Shown: positions 42,063 to 50,118 of the stretch, piece by piece | Layout: each line of letters opens with the position of its first letter | Position numbering within the stretch: position 1 is the stretch's first letter | From: Micromonospora sp. AMSO31t | GTDB taxonomy: Bacteria > Actinomycetota > Actinomycetes > Mycobacteriales > Micromonosporaceae | Direction: 5' to 3' | NCBI RefSeq assembly: GCF_008868175.1 | Contig: NZ_WBKT01000021.1 | Location: 1-55,373 of the forward strand | Length of the DNA stretch: 55,373 nucleotides | Notes under the pieces: model-generated | Told to the model about the DNA's origin: nothing | Database searches by the model: none | What the model saw: only the letters and a program-made list of their open reading frames with translations | Program-made: the position numbers and the translations under genes

Positions 42063-42731
42063 ATCAGCGTCGAACCACGCGTGAACGAGCAGATCCGGGC
42101 ACGTGAGGTCCGACTGGTCGGCCCTGAGGGTGAGCAGGTGGGCATCGTCCCGCTGGAGCGCGCCCTGCAGCTGGCCGCGGACGTCGACCTGGACCTGGTC
42201 GAGGTTGCGCCGATGGCGCGCCCGCCGGTGTGCAAGCTCATGGACTTCGGCAAGTTCAAGTACGAGAGCGCACTGAAGGCGCGCGAAGCGCGGCGTAACC
42301 AGCAGCAGACCGTCATCAAGGAGATGAAGCTCCGGCCGAAGATCGACCCGCACGACTACGAGACCAAGAAGGGTCACGTGGTGCGGTTCCTCAAGGCGGG
42401 CGACAAGGTCAAGGTGACGATCATGTTCCGCGGTCGCGAGCAGAGCCGCCCGGAGCTGGGTTACCGGCTCCTGCGCCGGCTCGAGTCCGAGATCACGGAC
42501 CTGGGATACGTCGAGGCCGCGCCGAAGCAGGACGGCCGAAACATGATCATGGTTCTCGCTCCGCACCGGGCCGTGAAGGCCTCCGCGGTCGCCGCCACGG
42601 CGTCCCGCGGTGGGCCCCGGGACCGGGCCGCGGAGGAGTCGGCCGCCCCGGCAGGTGGCGAGACCCCGGAGGCCGGCGAGACCGCAGCAGCCGGCGAGAC
42701 CGGCCCGACCGCTGACACCAGCGGCCAGTAA
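42063..42731 (+). CDS. infC: Translation initiation factor IF-3 (ATC start)
   Basis: IF3 binds the 30S subunit and checks the start codon. The 222-residue protein has the N-domain ([36 protein letters not shown]), the linker and the C-domain ([47 protein letters not shown]), then an Ala/Glu/Thr-rich tail of about 45 residues. I place the start at ATC 42063: GAGGAGG ends four bases before it, and no ATG or GTG in frame is close to a ribosome site. Rare AUU/AUC starts are the known basis of IF3 autoregulation. Confidence 0.9.
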   Translation: MSVEPRVNEQIRAREVRLVGPEGEQVGIVPLERALQLAADVDLDLVEVAPMARPPVCKLMDFGKFKYESALKAREARRNQQQTVIKEMKLRPKIDPHDYETKKGHVVRFLKAGDKVKVTIMFRGREQSRPELGYRLLRRLESEITDLGYVEAAPKQDGRNMIMVLAPHRAVKASAVAATASRGGPRDRAAEESAAPAGGETPEAGETAAAGETGPTADTSGQ

Positions 42732-42750
42732 CAGGGAGAAGACGTTCCAC

Positions 42751-42945
42751 ATGCCGAAGATGAAGAGCCACACGGGTACGGGCAAGCGGGTCAAGGTCAC
42801 AGGCACGGGCAAGATCGTCGCCCAGCAGGCCGGCCTCCGCCACAAGCTGGAGAAGAAGCCCTCCACCCAGACCCGCCGGCTGACCGGCACGGTCGAGCTG
42901 GCCAAGGCCGACACCAAGCGCATCAAGAAGCTGCTCGGCCGCTGA
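42751..42945 (+). CDS. rpmI: 50S ribosomal protein L35
   Basis: The 64-residue basic protein has the family start [21 protein letters not shown], the [15 protein letters not shown] core and an RIKKLLGR end. ATG 42751 lies 19 bases after infC with AGGGAGAAG upstream. Standard infC-rpmI-rplT order. Confidence 0.96.
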   Translation: MPKMKSHTGTGKRVKVTGTGKIVAQQAGLRHKLEKKPSTQTRRLTGTVELAKADTKRIKKLLGR

Positions 42946-42977
42946 CGCGCGCCACCTGAACCGAAGAAGGAGTTGAG

Positions 42978-43370
42978 ATGGCACGCGTCAAGCGGGCTGT
43001 GAACGCCCAGAAGAAGCGTCGTACCCTGCTGGAGACCGCGAGCGGCTACCGCGGTCAGCGCTCCCGGCTCTACCGCAAGGCCAAGGAGCAGGTGCTGCAC
43101 TCGATGCAGTACTCCTACCGGGACCGTCGCGACCGCAAGGGCGACTTCCGGCAGCTCTGGATCCAGCGGATCAACGCCGGCGCCCGGGCCAACGGCCTGA
43201 CCTACAACCGGCTCATCCAGGGCCTGCGCCTGGCCGGCATCGAGGTCGACCGCAAGATCCTGGCCGACCTGGCCGTCAACGACGCCGCGGCGTTCGCCGC
43301 GATCGTCGAGCTGGCCCGCGCCGCCGTGGCGGCCGAGGGCACCGGTGGCGCCGCGGCCCAGGCCGCCTGA
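42978..43370 (+). CDS. rplT: 50S ribosomal protein L20
   Basis: L20 is an early 23S rRNA assembly protein and, in other bacteria, represses its own operon by binding leader RNA. The 130-residue protein has [59 protein letters not shown] and the C-terminal RNA-binding region, with a short Ala/Gly tail. GAAGGAG lies upstream of ATG 42978. Confidence 0.97.
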   Translation: MARVKRAVNAQKKRRTLLETASGYRGQRSRLYRKAKEQVLHSMQYSYRDRRDRKGDFRQLWIQRINAGARANGLTYNRLIQGLRLAGIEVDRKILADLAVNDAAAFAAIVELARAAVAAEGTGGAAAQAA

Positions 43371-43402
43371 TCCACCCGCACCAGCAGATCGAGGCGTCTC
43401 CC

Positions 43403-44287
43403 ATGCCGTCAGCACCGCACGGGAGGCGCCTCGACGCTGTTCCCGGCCCGTTCACCCCGCGTACCCCGCGGGTGGTCGCCGCCCGCCGCCTCCAGCGCCG
43501 GCGGGACCGCGAGACCACCGGCCGGTTCCTGGCCGAGGGGCCGCAGGCCGTCCGCGAGGCGCTCGCCCGCGCCGGCACCGTGGTCGAGCTGTTCGGCACC
43601 CCGGCCGCCCTGGACCGGCACGCCGACCTCGCCGCGCTCGCGGCCCGCGCCGACGTGCCCGTCTCCGAGGTCACCGACGAGGCGCTCGCCGCGCTCGCCG
43701 AGACCGTCGCCCCGCAGGGCCTGGTCGCCGTCTGCCGGCACCTCGACGTACCCCTGGACGACGCCCTGGCGCGCGGACCGCGCCTGGTCGCGGTGCTCGC
43801 GGAGATCCGTGACCCCGGCAACGCCGGGACCGTGCTGCGCACCGCCGACGCGGCCGGCGCGGGCGCGGTGATCTTCGCCGGCGACGCCGTCGACCCCTAC
43901 AACGGCAAGTGCGTGCGGGCCTCCGCCGGCAGCCTCTTCCACGTCGACGTGGTCCGCGCCACCGACCCGGTCGCGGTGGTCGGGGCGCTGCGGTCCGCCG
44001 GGCTCACCGTCCTGGCCACCACGGGGTACGGCGACAGCGACCTCGACGACCTCGCCGACGCGGGCCGGCTGGCCGCCCCGACGGCCTGGCTCTTCGGCTC
44101 CGAGGCGCACGGGCTGCCCGAGGAGCTGACCGCCGCGGCCGACGCCCGGGTCCGGGTGCCGCTGCACGGGCGCGCGGAGAGCCTGAACCTGGCTGCGGCC
44201 GCGGCCGTCTGCCTGTACGCTTCAGCCAGAGCACTGCGCCGACCCGCGGGTCCGCGCGGCCACACAGCAGGGGAGTCAGCCGGATGA
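43403..44287 (+). CDS. SpoU/TrmH family RNA 2'-O-methyltransferase
   Basis: The 294-residue protein has an N-terminal substrate-binding domain (RLQRRRDRETTGRFLAEGPQAVREAL) and a knotted SPOUT domain with the three family motifs: EIRDPGNAGTVLRTADAAG, WLFGSEAHGL and PLHGRAESLNLAAAAAVCLY. It methylates a ribose in rRNA or tRNA; the site cannot be read from the sequence. It lies between rplT and pheS as is usual in actinobacteria. Its stop overlaps the small reading frame at 44284. Confidence 0.9.
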   Translation: MPSAPHGRRLDAVPGPFTPRTPRVVAARRLQRRRDRETTGRFLAEGPQAVREALARAGTVVELFGTPAALDRHADLAALAARADVPVSEVTDEALAALAETVAPQGLVAVCRHLDVPLDDALARGPRLVAVLAEIRDPGNAGTVLRTADAAGAGAVIFAGDAVDPYNGKCVRASAGSLFHVDVVRATDPVAVVGALRSAGLTVLATTGYGDSDLDDLADAGRLAAPTAWLFGSEAHGLPEELTAAADARVRVPLHGRAESLNLAAAAAVCLYASARALRRPAGPRGHTAGESAG

Positions 44288-44346
44288 TGAACGCGCCTCG
44301 GCGTTCGTTTAGCCAGCCCGCCGGTGTCGGCGGGCGGCGGGCCTGA
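44284..44346 (+). CDS. Possible 20-residue leader peptide upstream of pheST
   Basis: Two ATG codons overlap the methyltransferase stop (ATGATGA), with GGGGAG upstream. The frame encodes MMNAPRRSFSQPAGVGGRRA and has one phenylalanine, written with the rare codon TTT. The base-paired segments that follow overlap its 3' half. It could be an attenuation leader peptide for pheST, but only one Phe codon and a -10-like TAGACT downstream (44401) speak against a strong effect. Confidence 0.35.
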   Translation: MMNAPRRSFSQPAGVGGRRA

Positions 44347-44393
44347 CCCTTCCTCCTGCGCGATCTCCCACCGGCGGGCTGCGGCGAAGCCGC
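44314..44393 (+). promoter_or_regulatory. Mutually exclusive RNA pairings before pheS
   Basis: The segment CAGCCCGCCGG (44314-44324) can form an 8-bp local hairpin with 44328-44335 or a perfect 11-bp pairing with CCGGCGGGCTG (44371-44381). A further hairpin GCGGC-GAA-GCCGC follows at 44381-44393. Competing pairings overlapping a short reading frame are what attenuators look like. Confidence 0.4.
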
Positions 44394-44400
44394 GCGTCCG

Positions 44401-44406
44401 TAGACT
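44401..44406 (+). promoter_or_regulatory. Candidate -10 box for pheS
   Basis: TAGACT, the same hexamer as before efp and def, 52 bases before the pheS ATG. Confidence 0.4.
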
Positions 44407-44413
44407 CGCCTAG

Positions 44414-45532
<1,119 letters not shown>

Positions 45533-45572
45533 CGGTGCGGGCACGAGTTACGGAGACGGTGGTTTAACAGTC

Positions 45573-48122
45573 ATGCGAGTTTCTGTCAGTTGGCTGCGGG
45601 AGCACGTCGACCTCCCGGCCGACCTGCCCGCCGGCGACCTCGAGCAGGCGCTGGTCGACCTCGGCATCGAGGTCGACTCCGTGGTGGACCTGCGGGAGAC
45701 CGTCACCGGCCCCCTGGTGGTCGGTGAGGTGCTGGAGATCGAGGAGCTGACCGGCTTCAAGAAGCCGATCCGGTTCTGCCGCGTGGACGTCGGCGCCGCC
45801 AACGGCACCGGCGAGCCGCAGGAGATCGTCTGCGGGGCGCGCAACTTCGCCCAGGGCGACCGCGTCGTGGTGATCCTCCCCGGTGGCGTGCTGCCCGGCG
45901 ACTTCCACATCGGCGCCCGCAAGACCTACGGGCGCAACTCGAACGGCATGATCTGCTCCGCCAAGGAGCTGGGCCTGGGCGACGACCACTCGGGCATCAT
46001 CGTGCTGCCCGAGGACACCCAGGCCAAGCCCGGCGACGACGCGCGCCCGGTCGTCGGCCTCGACGACGTCCTGGTCGAGCTGGAGATCACCCCGGACCGC
46101 GGGTACGCGCTCAGCGTCCGGGGCATCGCCCGCGAGCTGTCGCACGCCCTCGGGGTGCCGTTCCGGGACCCGGCCGACATCCCCGCCCCGGGCGGGACGG
46201 CCGAGCCCGCGTACCCGGTCGACGTGCGCGACACCGTCGGCTGCGACCGGTTCGCCGCGCGGATGGTCCGCGGCGTCGACCCGACCGCCCAGACCCCGGG
46301 CTGGATGGCCCGTCGGCTCAGCGTGGCCGGGGTCCGCAGCATCTCGCTGCCGGTCGACATCACCAACTACCTGATGCTCGAACTCGGCCAGCCGATGCAC
46401 GCGTTCGACGCCGACCGGGTCAGCGGCCCGCTGGTGGTCCGCCGGGCCGAGCCGGGGGAGAAGCTGACCACGCTGGACGGTGTCACCCGCACGCTGGTCG
46501 CCGAGGACATGGTGATCTGCGACGACACCGGGCCGATCTCGCTGGCCGCCGTGATGGGGGGCGAGACCAGCGAGGTCGTCGCCTCCACCACCGACGTGCT
46601 CTTCGAGGCGGCGCACTGGGACCCGGCCATGGTCGGGCGCACCGCGCGGCGGCACAAGCTGTTCAGCGAGGCGGCCAAGCGCTGGGAGCGGGGCGTCGAC
46701 CCCGCGCTGCCGCTGGTCGCGCTGGAGAAGGCGGTCCGGCTGCTCACCGAGCACGCCGGCGGCACCGTCGGCCCCGAGATCCTCGACCTCGACCACGTCC
46801 GGCCGCGTACCCCGGTGGCCCTGCCGGTGGACCTGCCGTCGCGGCGGGTCGGCGTGGCGTACCGGCCGGAGCGGGTCGTGGAGCTGCTGGAGCAGGTGGG
46901 CTGCGCGGTCACCCGGGGCGCCGACCGGCTCGGCGACGACCCGGGCGAGACCGGCGTGGCCGCCGTGGCCGGCGGCGACGTGCTGAGCGTGACCCCGCCG
47001 ACCTGGCGGCCCGACCTCACCGACCCGGCCGACCTGGTCGAGGAGGTGGTCCGCCTCGACGGCTACGACCGGGTGCCCTCGGTGCTGCCCACCGCGCCCC
47101 CCGGCCGCGGCCTCACCGCGTCGCAGCAGCGCCGCCGGGCCGTCGCCCGGTCGCTCGCCGAGCGCGGGCACGTCGAGGTCCTGGCGCACCCGTTCGTCGC
47201 CGCCGACCTGGCCGACCACCTCGGCCTGCCGGCCGACGACCCGCGCCGCCCCGCCGTGCGGGTGGCCAACCCGCTGTCCGAGGAGGAGCCCCTGCTGCGC
47301 ACCACGCTGCTCGGCCCGCTGCTCGGCATCCTGAAGCGCAACGTGGGCCGGGGCCAGCGGGACGTGGCGATCTACGAGATCGGCGTGGTGTTCCACCCGC
47401 GTCCCGGCGCCGGCGCCCCGCCGGCCATGGGCGTGGACCGGCGCCCCACCGACGAGGAGTTCGCCCGCGCCGACGCCGTGGTGCCGGACCAGCCGCGGCA
47501 CGTCGCCGTGGTGCTCACCGGGGAGATGGAGCCGACCGGCTGGTGGGGCGCGGGCCGCGCGGCCGGCTGGGCGGACGCCGTCGAGGCCGGCCGGACGGTG
47601 CTCGCCGCCGCCGGCATCCCGGCCGACCGGGTCACCGTCCGCGCCGCCGAGCGCGCGCCCTGGCACCCCGGCCGCTGCGCCGAGCTGCTGGTCGACGGCA
47701 CGGTGGTCGGGTACGCCGGTGAGCTGCACCCCACCGTGGTGGCCACGCTGGAGCTGCCCCGGCGGACCAGCGCCATGGAGCTGAACCTGGACGCGCTGCC
47801 CGAAGCGCCGGTGGTGTCCGGTCCGGCCGTGTCGACCTTCCCGCCGGCCCTCATCGACGTGGCGCTCGTGGTGGACGAGTCGGTGCCGGCCGCCGAGGTC
47901 GAGCGGGCCCTCGCCGAGGGGGCCGGCCCGCTGCTGGAGGACGTCCGGCTCTTCGACGTCTACGCGTCCGAGCAGCTCGGCGCGGGCCGCCGGTCGCTGG
48001 CGTACAAGCTGACGTTCCGGGCACCGGACCGGACGCTCGCGGGCGAGGAGGCGGTGGCCGCCCGCGACGCGGCGGTGGCCGAGGCCGCCCGCCGGTTCGG
48101 CGCCACCCTGCGTGGCGCCTGA
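45573..48122 (+). CDS. pheT: Phenylalanyl-tRNA synthetase beta subunit
   Basis: The 849-residue subunit has the usual order: N-terminal tRNA-binding domain (about 40-155, IVCGARNFAQGDRVVV, NGMICSAKELGLG), B3/B4 editing domain, B5 domain with FDADRVSGPLVVRRA and GGETSEVV between, a catalytic-like core, and the C-terminal FDX-ACB anticodon-binding domain (STFPPALIDVALVVDESV). Length is normal. It starts 40 bases after pheS, and its end overlaps the S26 peptidase gene by 11 bases. Confidence 0.95.
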   Translation: MRVSVSWLREHVDLPADLPAGDLEQALVDLGIEVDSVVDLRETVTGPLVVGEVLEIEELTGFKKPIRFCRVDVGAANGTGEPQEIVCGARNFAQGDRVVVILPGGVLPGDFHIGARKTYGRNSNGMICSAKELGLGDDHSGIIVLPEDTQAKPGDDARPVVGLDDVLVELEITPDRGYALSVRGIARELSHALGVPFRDPADIPAPGGTAEPAYPVDVRDTVGCDRFAARMVRGVDPTAQTPGWMARRLSVAGVRSISLPVDITNYLMLELGQPMHAFDADRVSGPLVVRRAEPGEKLTTLDGVTRTLVAEDMVICDDTGPISLAAVMGGETSEVVASTTDVLFEAAHWDPAMVGRTARRHKLFSEAAKRWERGVDPALPLVALEKAVRLLTEHAGGTVGPEILDLDHVRPRTPVALPVDLPSRRVGVAYRPERVVELLEQVGCAVTRGADRLGDDPGETGVAAVAGGDVLSVTPPTWRPDLTDPADLVEEVVRLDGYDRVPSVLPTAPPGRGLTASQQRRRAVARSLAERGHVEVLAHPFVAADLADHLGLPADDPRRPAVRVANPLSEEEPLLRTTLLGPLLGILKRNVGRGQRDVAIYEIGVVFHPRPGAGAPPAMGVDRRPTDEEFARADAVVPDQPRHVAVVLTGEMEPTGWWGAGRAAGWADAVEAGRTVLAAAGIPADRVTVRAAERAPWHPGRCAELLVDGTVVGYAGELHPTVVATLELPRRTSAMELNLDALPEAPVVSGPAVSTFPPALIDVALVVDESVPAAEVERALAEGAGPLLEDVRLFDVYASEQLGAGRRSLAYKLTFRAPDRTLAGEEAVAARDAAVAEAARRFGATLRGA

Positions 48123-48588
48123 CGTGTGGGTGGTTCTCGGCCTGGTGGCGGCCGGCGCGCTCGCGTCGGCGGTCGCCGGCCTGCTCTGGGCCCGGCGGCA
48201 CCTGCTGCTGGTCTCGGTGGTGGGGCGGAGCATGGAACCCACGCTGCGCGCGGGCGACCGGGTGCTGGCCCGGCGGATCCCGCTGGACCGGGTCCGGGCC
48301 GGTGACGTCGTGGTGGTCCGCGCTCCGGCGGCCATGACCGCCGGGCGGCCGGGCCGGCCCGACGAGGGGCCGGGGCTGCTCATCAAGCGGGCGCACGCCG
48401 TGCCCGGCGACCCGGTGCCGGTCCAGCGGGTGCCGTTGCTGCGGCAGGGCGCCGACGCCACCGTGCCGGCGGGGCGGCTCGTGGTGCTCGGCGACAACGC
48501 GCCGTTCAGTTACGACTCGCGCGAGTGCGGCTACATCCCCGAGCCGGACGTGCTCGGCGTGGTGATCCGGCCCCGTCTCGGCGGCTGA
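48112..48588 (+). CDS. S26 family signal peptidase
   Basis: The 158-residue protein has one N-terminal membrane helix and the signal peptidase I boxes: VGRSMEPTLRAGD with nucleophile S40, LLIKRAHAVPGD with general base K92, and LGDNAPFSYDSRECG. It is short, lacking the large domain of LepB, like S26 peptidases dedicated to few substrates. GTG 48112 overlaps pheT; GTG 48124 is possible. It is convergent with the Cys-rich peptide gene 45 bases away, so it could process that peptide, but it could equally belong to the pheST transcript only. Confidence 0.88.
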   Translation: MAPDVWVVLGLVAAGALASAVAGLLWARRHLLLVSVVGRSMEPTLRAGDRVLARRIPLDRVRAGDVVVVRAPAAMTAGRPGRPDEGPGLLIKRAHAVPGDPVPVQRVPLLRQGADATVPAGRLVVLGDNAPFSYDSRECGYIPEPDVLGVVIRPRLGG

Positions 48589-48595
48589 CGAGGAC

Positions 48596-48627
48596 GTGCC
48601 GCGCGACCGGCACCGGTCGCGCGGCAC
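48596..48627. terminator. Bidirectional terminator between S26 peptidase and Cys-rich peptide genes
   Basis: A perfect 15-bp GC-rich stem (48596-48610 with 48613-48627) with two central bases lies between the two convergent stops. Confidence 0.8.
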
Positions 48628-48633
48628 ACCCGT

Positions 48634-48849
48634 TCAGCAGAGGGTGGTCATCGTGCTGGCCCCGGCCGTGCAGTAGTAGCCGCACCCGCCGCAGTTCACC
48701 GCGCACGAGCCGCTGTAGCTGCACCGCTTGAGGTAGCAGGTGCCGCACACGGCGCACCAGGGGTCCGGCGGACAGCCGGCGGCGGCCGTCACCTTCGGCA
48801 CGAACACGCCGAGCATCCGCTCACCCAGGCTCTCGAGTCGACGGAACAT
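48634..48849 (-). CDS. Small cysteine-rich peptide precursor
   Basis: A 71-residue protein starts at ATG 48849 with a near-perfect ribosome site AAGGAGGTG. Residues 1-25 are free of cysteine and partly amphipathic (MFRRLESLGERMLGVFV, then PKVTAAAG), like a leader. Residues 26-71 hold ten cysteines (26, 32, 35, 38, 43, 49, 53, 56, 60, 71), including CxxCxxC and CxxCxxxC spacings, with Gly, Ser and Tyr between. Nothing similar comes to mind by sequence. The style recalls disulfide-rich bacteriocins such as fulvocin C. It is divergent from a MauE-like/thioredoxin-like/ABC exporter operon, which suggests it is the substrate for oxidation and export. A metal-binding peptide is the main alternative. 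Confidence 0.75.
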   Translation of the reverse strand: MFRRLESLGERMLGVFVPKVTAAAGCPPDPWCAVCGTCYLKRCSYSGSCAVNCGGCGYYCTAGASTMTTLC

Positions 48850-48884
48850 TCGTTCACCTCCTTTCGACACCGATCGATGCCGGG

Positions 48885-48911
48885 ACGCTACGGCCGCCCG
48901 GTACACCGGGC
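48885..48911 (-). promoter_or_regulatory. Candidate promoter and palindrome for the Cys-rich peptide
   Basis: On the minus strand TAGCGT (48885-48890) is a possible -10 box. Just upstream lies the palindrome GCCCGGT-GT-ACCGGGC (minus-strand reading, 48896-48911), a possible operator in the -35 zone. Confidence 0.4.
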
Positions 48912-48921
48912 CTACAGCGGC

Positions 48922-48976
48922 CACCGCCGCTCACCGCCGCTCGATGTATCCCCGATGTATCCACCGCTGGCAGCGT
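48922..48976 (+). promoter_or_regulatory. Direct repeats with 11-bp period upstream of mauE: candidate SARP site
   Basis: CGATGTATCC occurs at 48942-48951 and again at 48953-48962, exactly 11 bp apart. A 10-bp tandem repeat CACCGCCGCT (48922-48931, 48932-48941) precedes them. SARP regulators bind heptamer direct repeats spaced 11 bp, ending about 8 bp before the -10 box. CAGCGT at 48971-48976 sits at that distance. A SARP gene lies 3 kb away (52042-53559). Confidence 0.5.
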
Positions 48977-49007
48977 GGGCCTCCCCCCGCCGAAGGAGGT
49001 GGTACGG

Positions 49008-49559
49008 ATGCGAGCGGTGGAGCTGGCCGCGCGGCTGCTGCTGGCCCTGGTGTTCCTCACCGCGGTCGTCGGCAAGCTGCGGACCCGGGCGGGCTTCGCC
49101 GGGTTCGTCGGCACGGTCGTCCAGTTCGGTGTGCCGGCCCGGTGGGCCGGTGCGGTCGCCCGGCTGGCCGTCGCCGCCGAGGCGGCCGTGGTGGTGCTGC
49201 TCGCCCCACCCGGCACGGCGCCCGCTGGCCTGCTGCTCGCCGCCGGCCTGCTGGGCGTGCTCACGGCCGCGATCGTCCGCGCGCTGCGCCGCGGCGCCCG
49301 CCCGGCCTGCCGCTGCTTCGGCGCCGGCGACGCCCCCATCGGCGCCCGGCACGTGACGCGCAACCTCGCCCTCACCGCCGCGGCGCTGCTCGGCCTGCTG
49401 GCCGGAGCGGTCGGCGGACCGGCGCCCGGCCCCGCGGGCCTGCTGCTCGCCGCCGGGCTGGCCGTGCCGCTCGCCGCGCTGGTGGTCCGCCTCGACGACC
49501 TGGTCGCCCTCTTCGCCCCGAGCCCGTCCCGGGCGGCCCACCCGGCCGGCCGCTCCTGA
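49008..49559 (+). CDS. MauE/DoxX-like redox-associated membrane protein
   Basis: The 183-residue protein has about five membrane helices and the MauE family pattern: ELAARLLLALVFLTAVVGKLR at the N-terminus, FVGTVVQFGVPARW, and the CxCFG motif (ACRCFGAGD, cysteines 101 and 103). In methylamine utilisation, MauE and MauD are needed for the many disulfides of the MauA subunit, so this family is tied to oxidative folding of cysteine-rich secreted proteins. ATG 49008 follows AAGGAGGTGG. First gene of a three-gene operon; the next starts 19 bases later. Confidence 0.85.
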   Translation: MRAVELAARLLLALVFLTAVVGKLRTRAGFAGFVGTVVQFGVPARWAGAVARLAVAAEAAVVVLLAPPGTAPAGLLLAAGLLGVLTAAIVRALRRGARPACRCFGAGDAPIGARHVTRNLALTAAALLGLLAGAVGGPAPGPAGLLLAAGLAVPLAALVVRLDDLVALFAPSPSRAAHPAGRS

Positions 49560-49578
49560 CCACCCTGAAGGAGACCCC

Positions 49579-50118
49579 ATGCCCCTGTTGACCGTCGCCG
49601 TCGTCCTGGTCGCCGCCCTCGGCCTGCTCAACCTCGTGCTGCTGCTCGGCGTGATCCGCCGGCTGCGGGAGCACACCGATCTGCTCAGCGAGCGGCAGTC
49701 CGCGCCGCCGGAGGTGATGCTGGAGGTGGGTTCGATCCCCGGCGACTTCGTCTCCACCACGGTGGACGGTCGCCTCCGGACCCGCGCCGACCTCCCGCCG
49801 ATGACCCTGGTGGCGTTCATCTCCCCGGGCTGCGACCACTGTGAGGAGCAGCTGCCGCTGCTGCGCGAGCGGGCCGCCGAGATGCCCGGCGGCGCCGAGC
49901 ACGTCTGGGTGGTCGTCGTCGGCAAGGGCCCGGAGACCCAGACGTACGCCGACCTGTTCACCGGACTCGCCACGGTCTTCGTCGAACCGGGCAGCGGCCC
50001 GCTGCCCACGGCGTTCGCGATCAAGGGCTTCCCGGCCTTCGGCCTGCTCGACGAGCGCGGCATCGTGAAGTCCACCGCCTTCGGCATTGCCCGGTTGGAC
50101 CTCCCGGTGGCGCGGTGA
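49579..50118 (+). CDS. Membrane-anchored thioredoxin-fold protein (TlpA/MauD-like)
   Basis: The 179-residue protein has one N-terminal membrane helix (residues 5-26), a short linker, and a thioredoxin-like domain facing outside with the active site SPGCDHCEEQLP (C85, C88), a cis-proline region LPTAFAIKGFPAFGLLD, and the VAFISPGC strand. It resembles MauD, the usual partner of MauE. Likely role: disulfide exchange on an exported substrate, with electrons passed through the MauE-like protein. It follows GAAGGAGA at 49567 and overlaps the ABC gene (GTGA). Confidence 0.87.
   Translation: MPLLTVAVVLVAALGLLNLVLLLGVIRRLREHTDLLSERQSAPPEVMLEVGSIPGDFVSTTVDGRLRTRADLPPMTLVAFISPGCDHCEEQLPLLRERAAEMPGGAEHVWVVVVGKGPETQTYADLFTGLATVFVEPGSGPLPTAFAIKGFPAFGLLDERGIVKSTAFGIARLDLPVAR

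Noticed and set aside
48634..48849. Cys-rich peptide as a zinc-ribbon or metallothionein
   Set aside because: Not excluded, but a leader-like start and divergent oxidoreductase and exporter genes fit a secreted oxidised peptide better.
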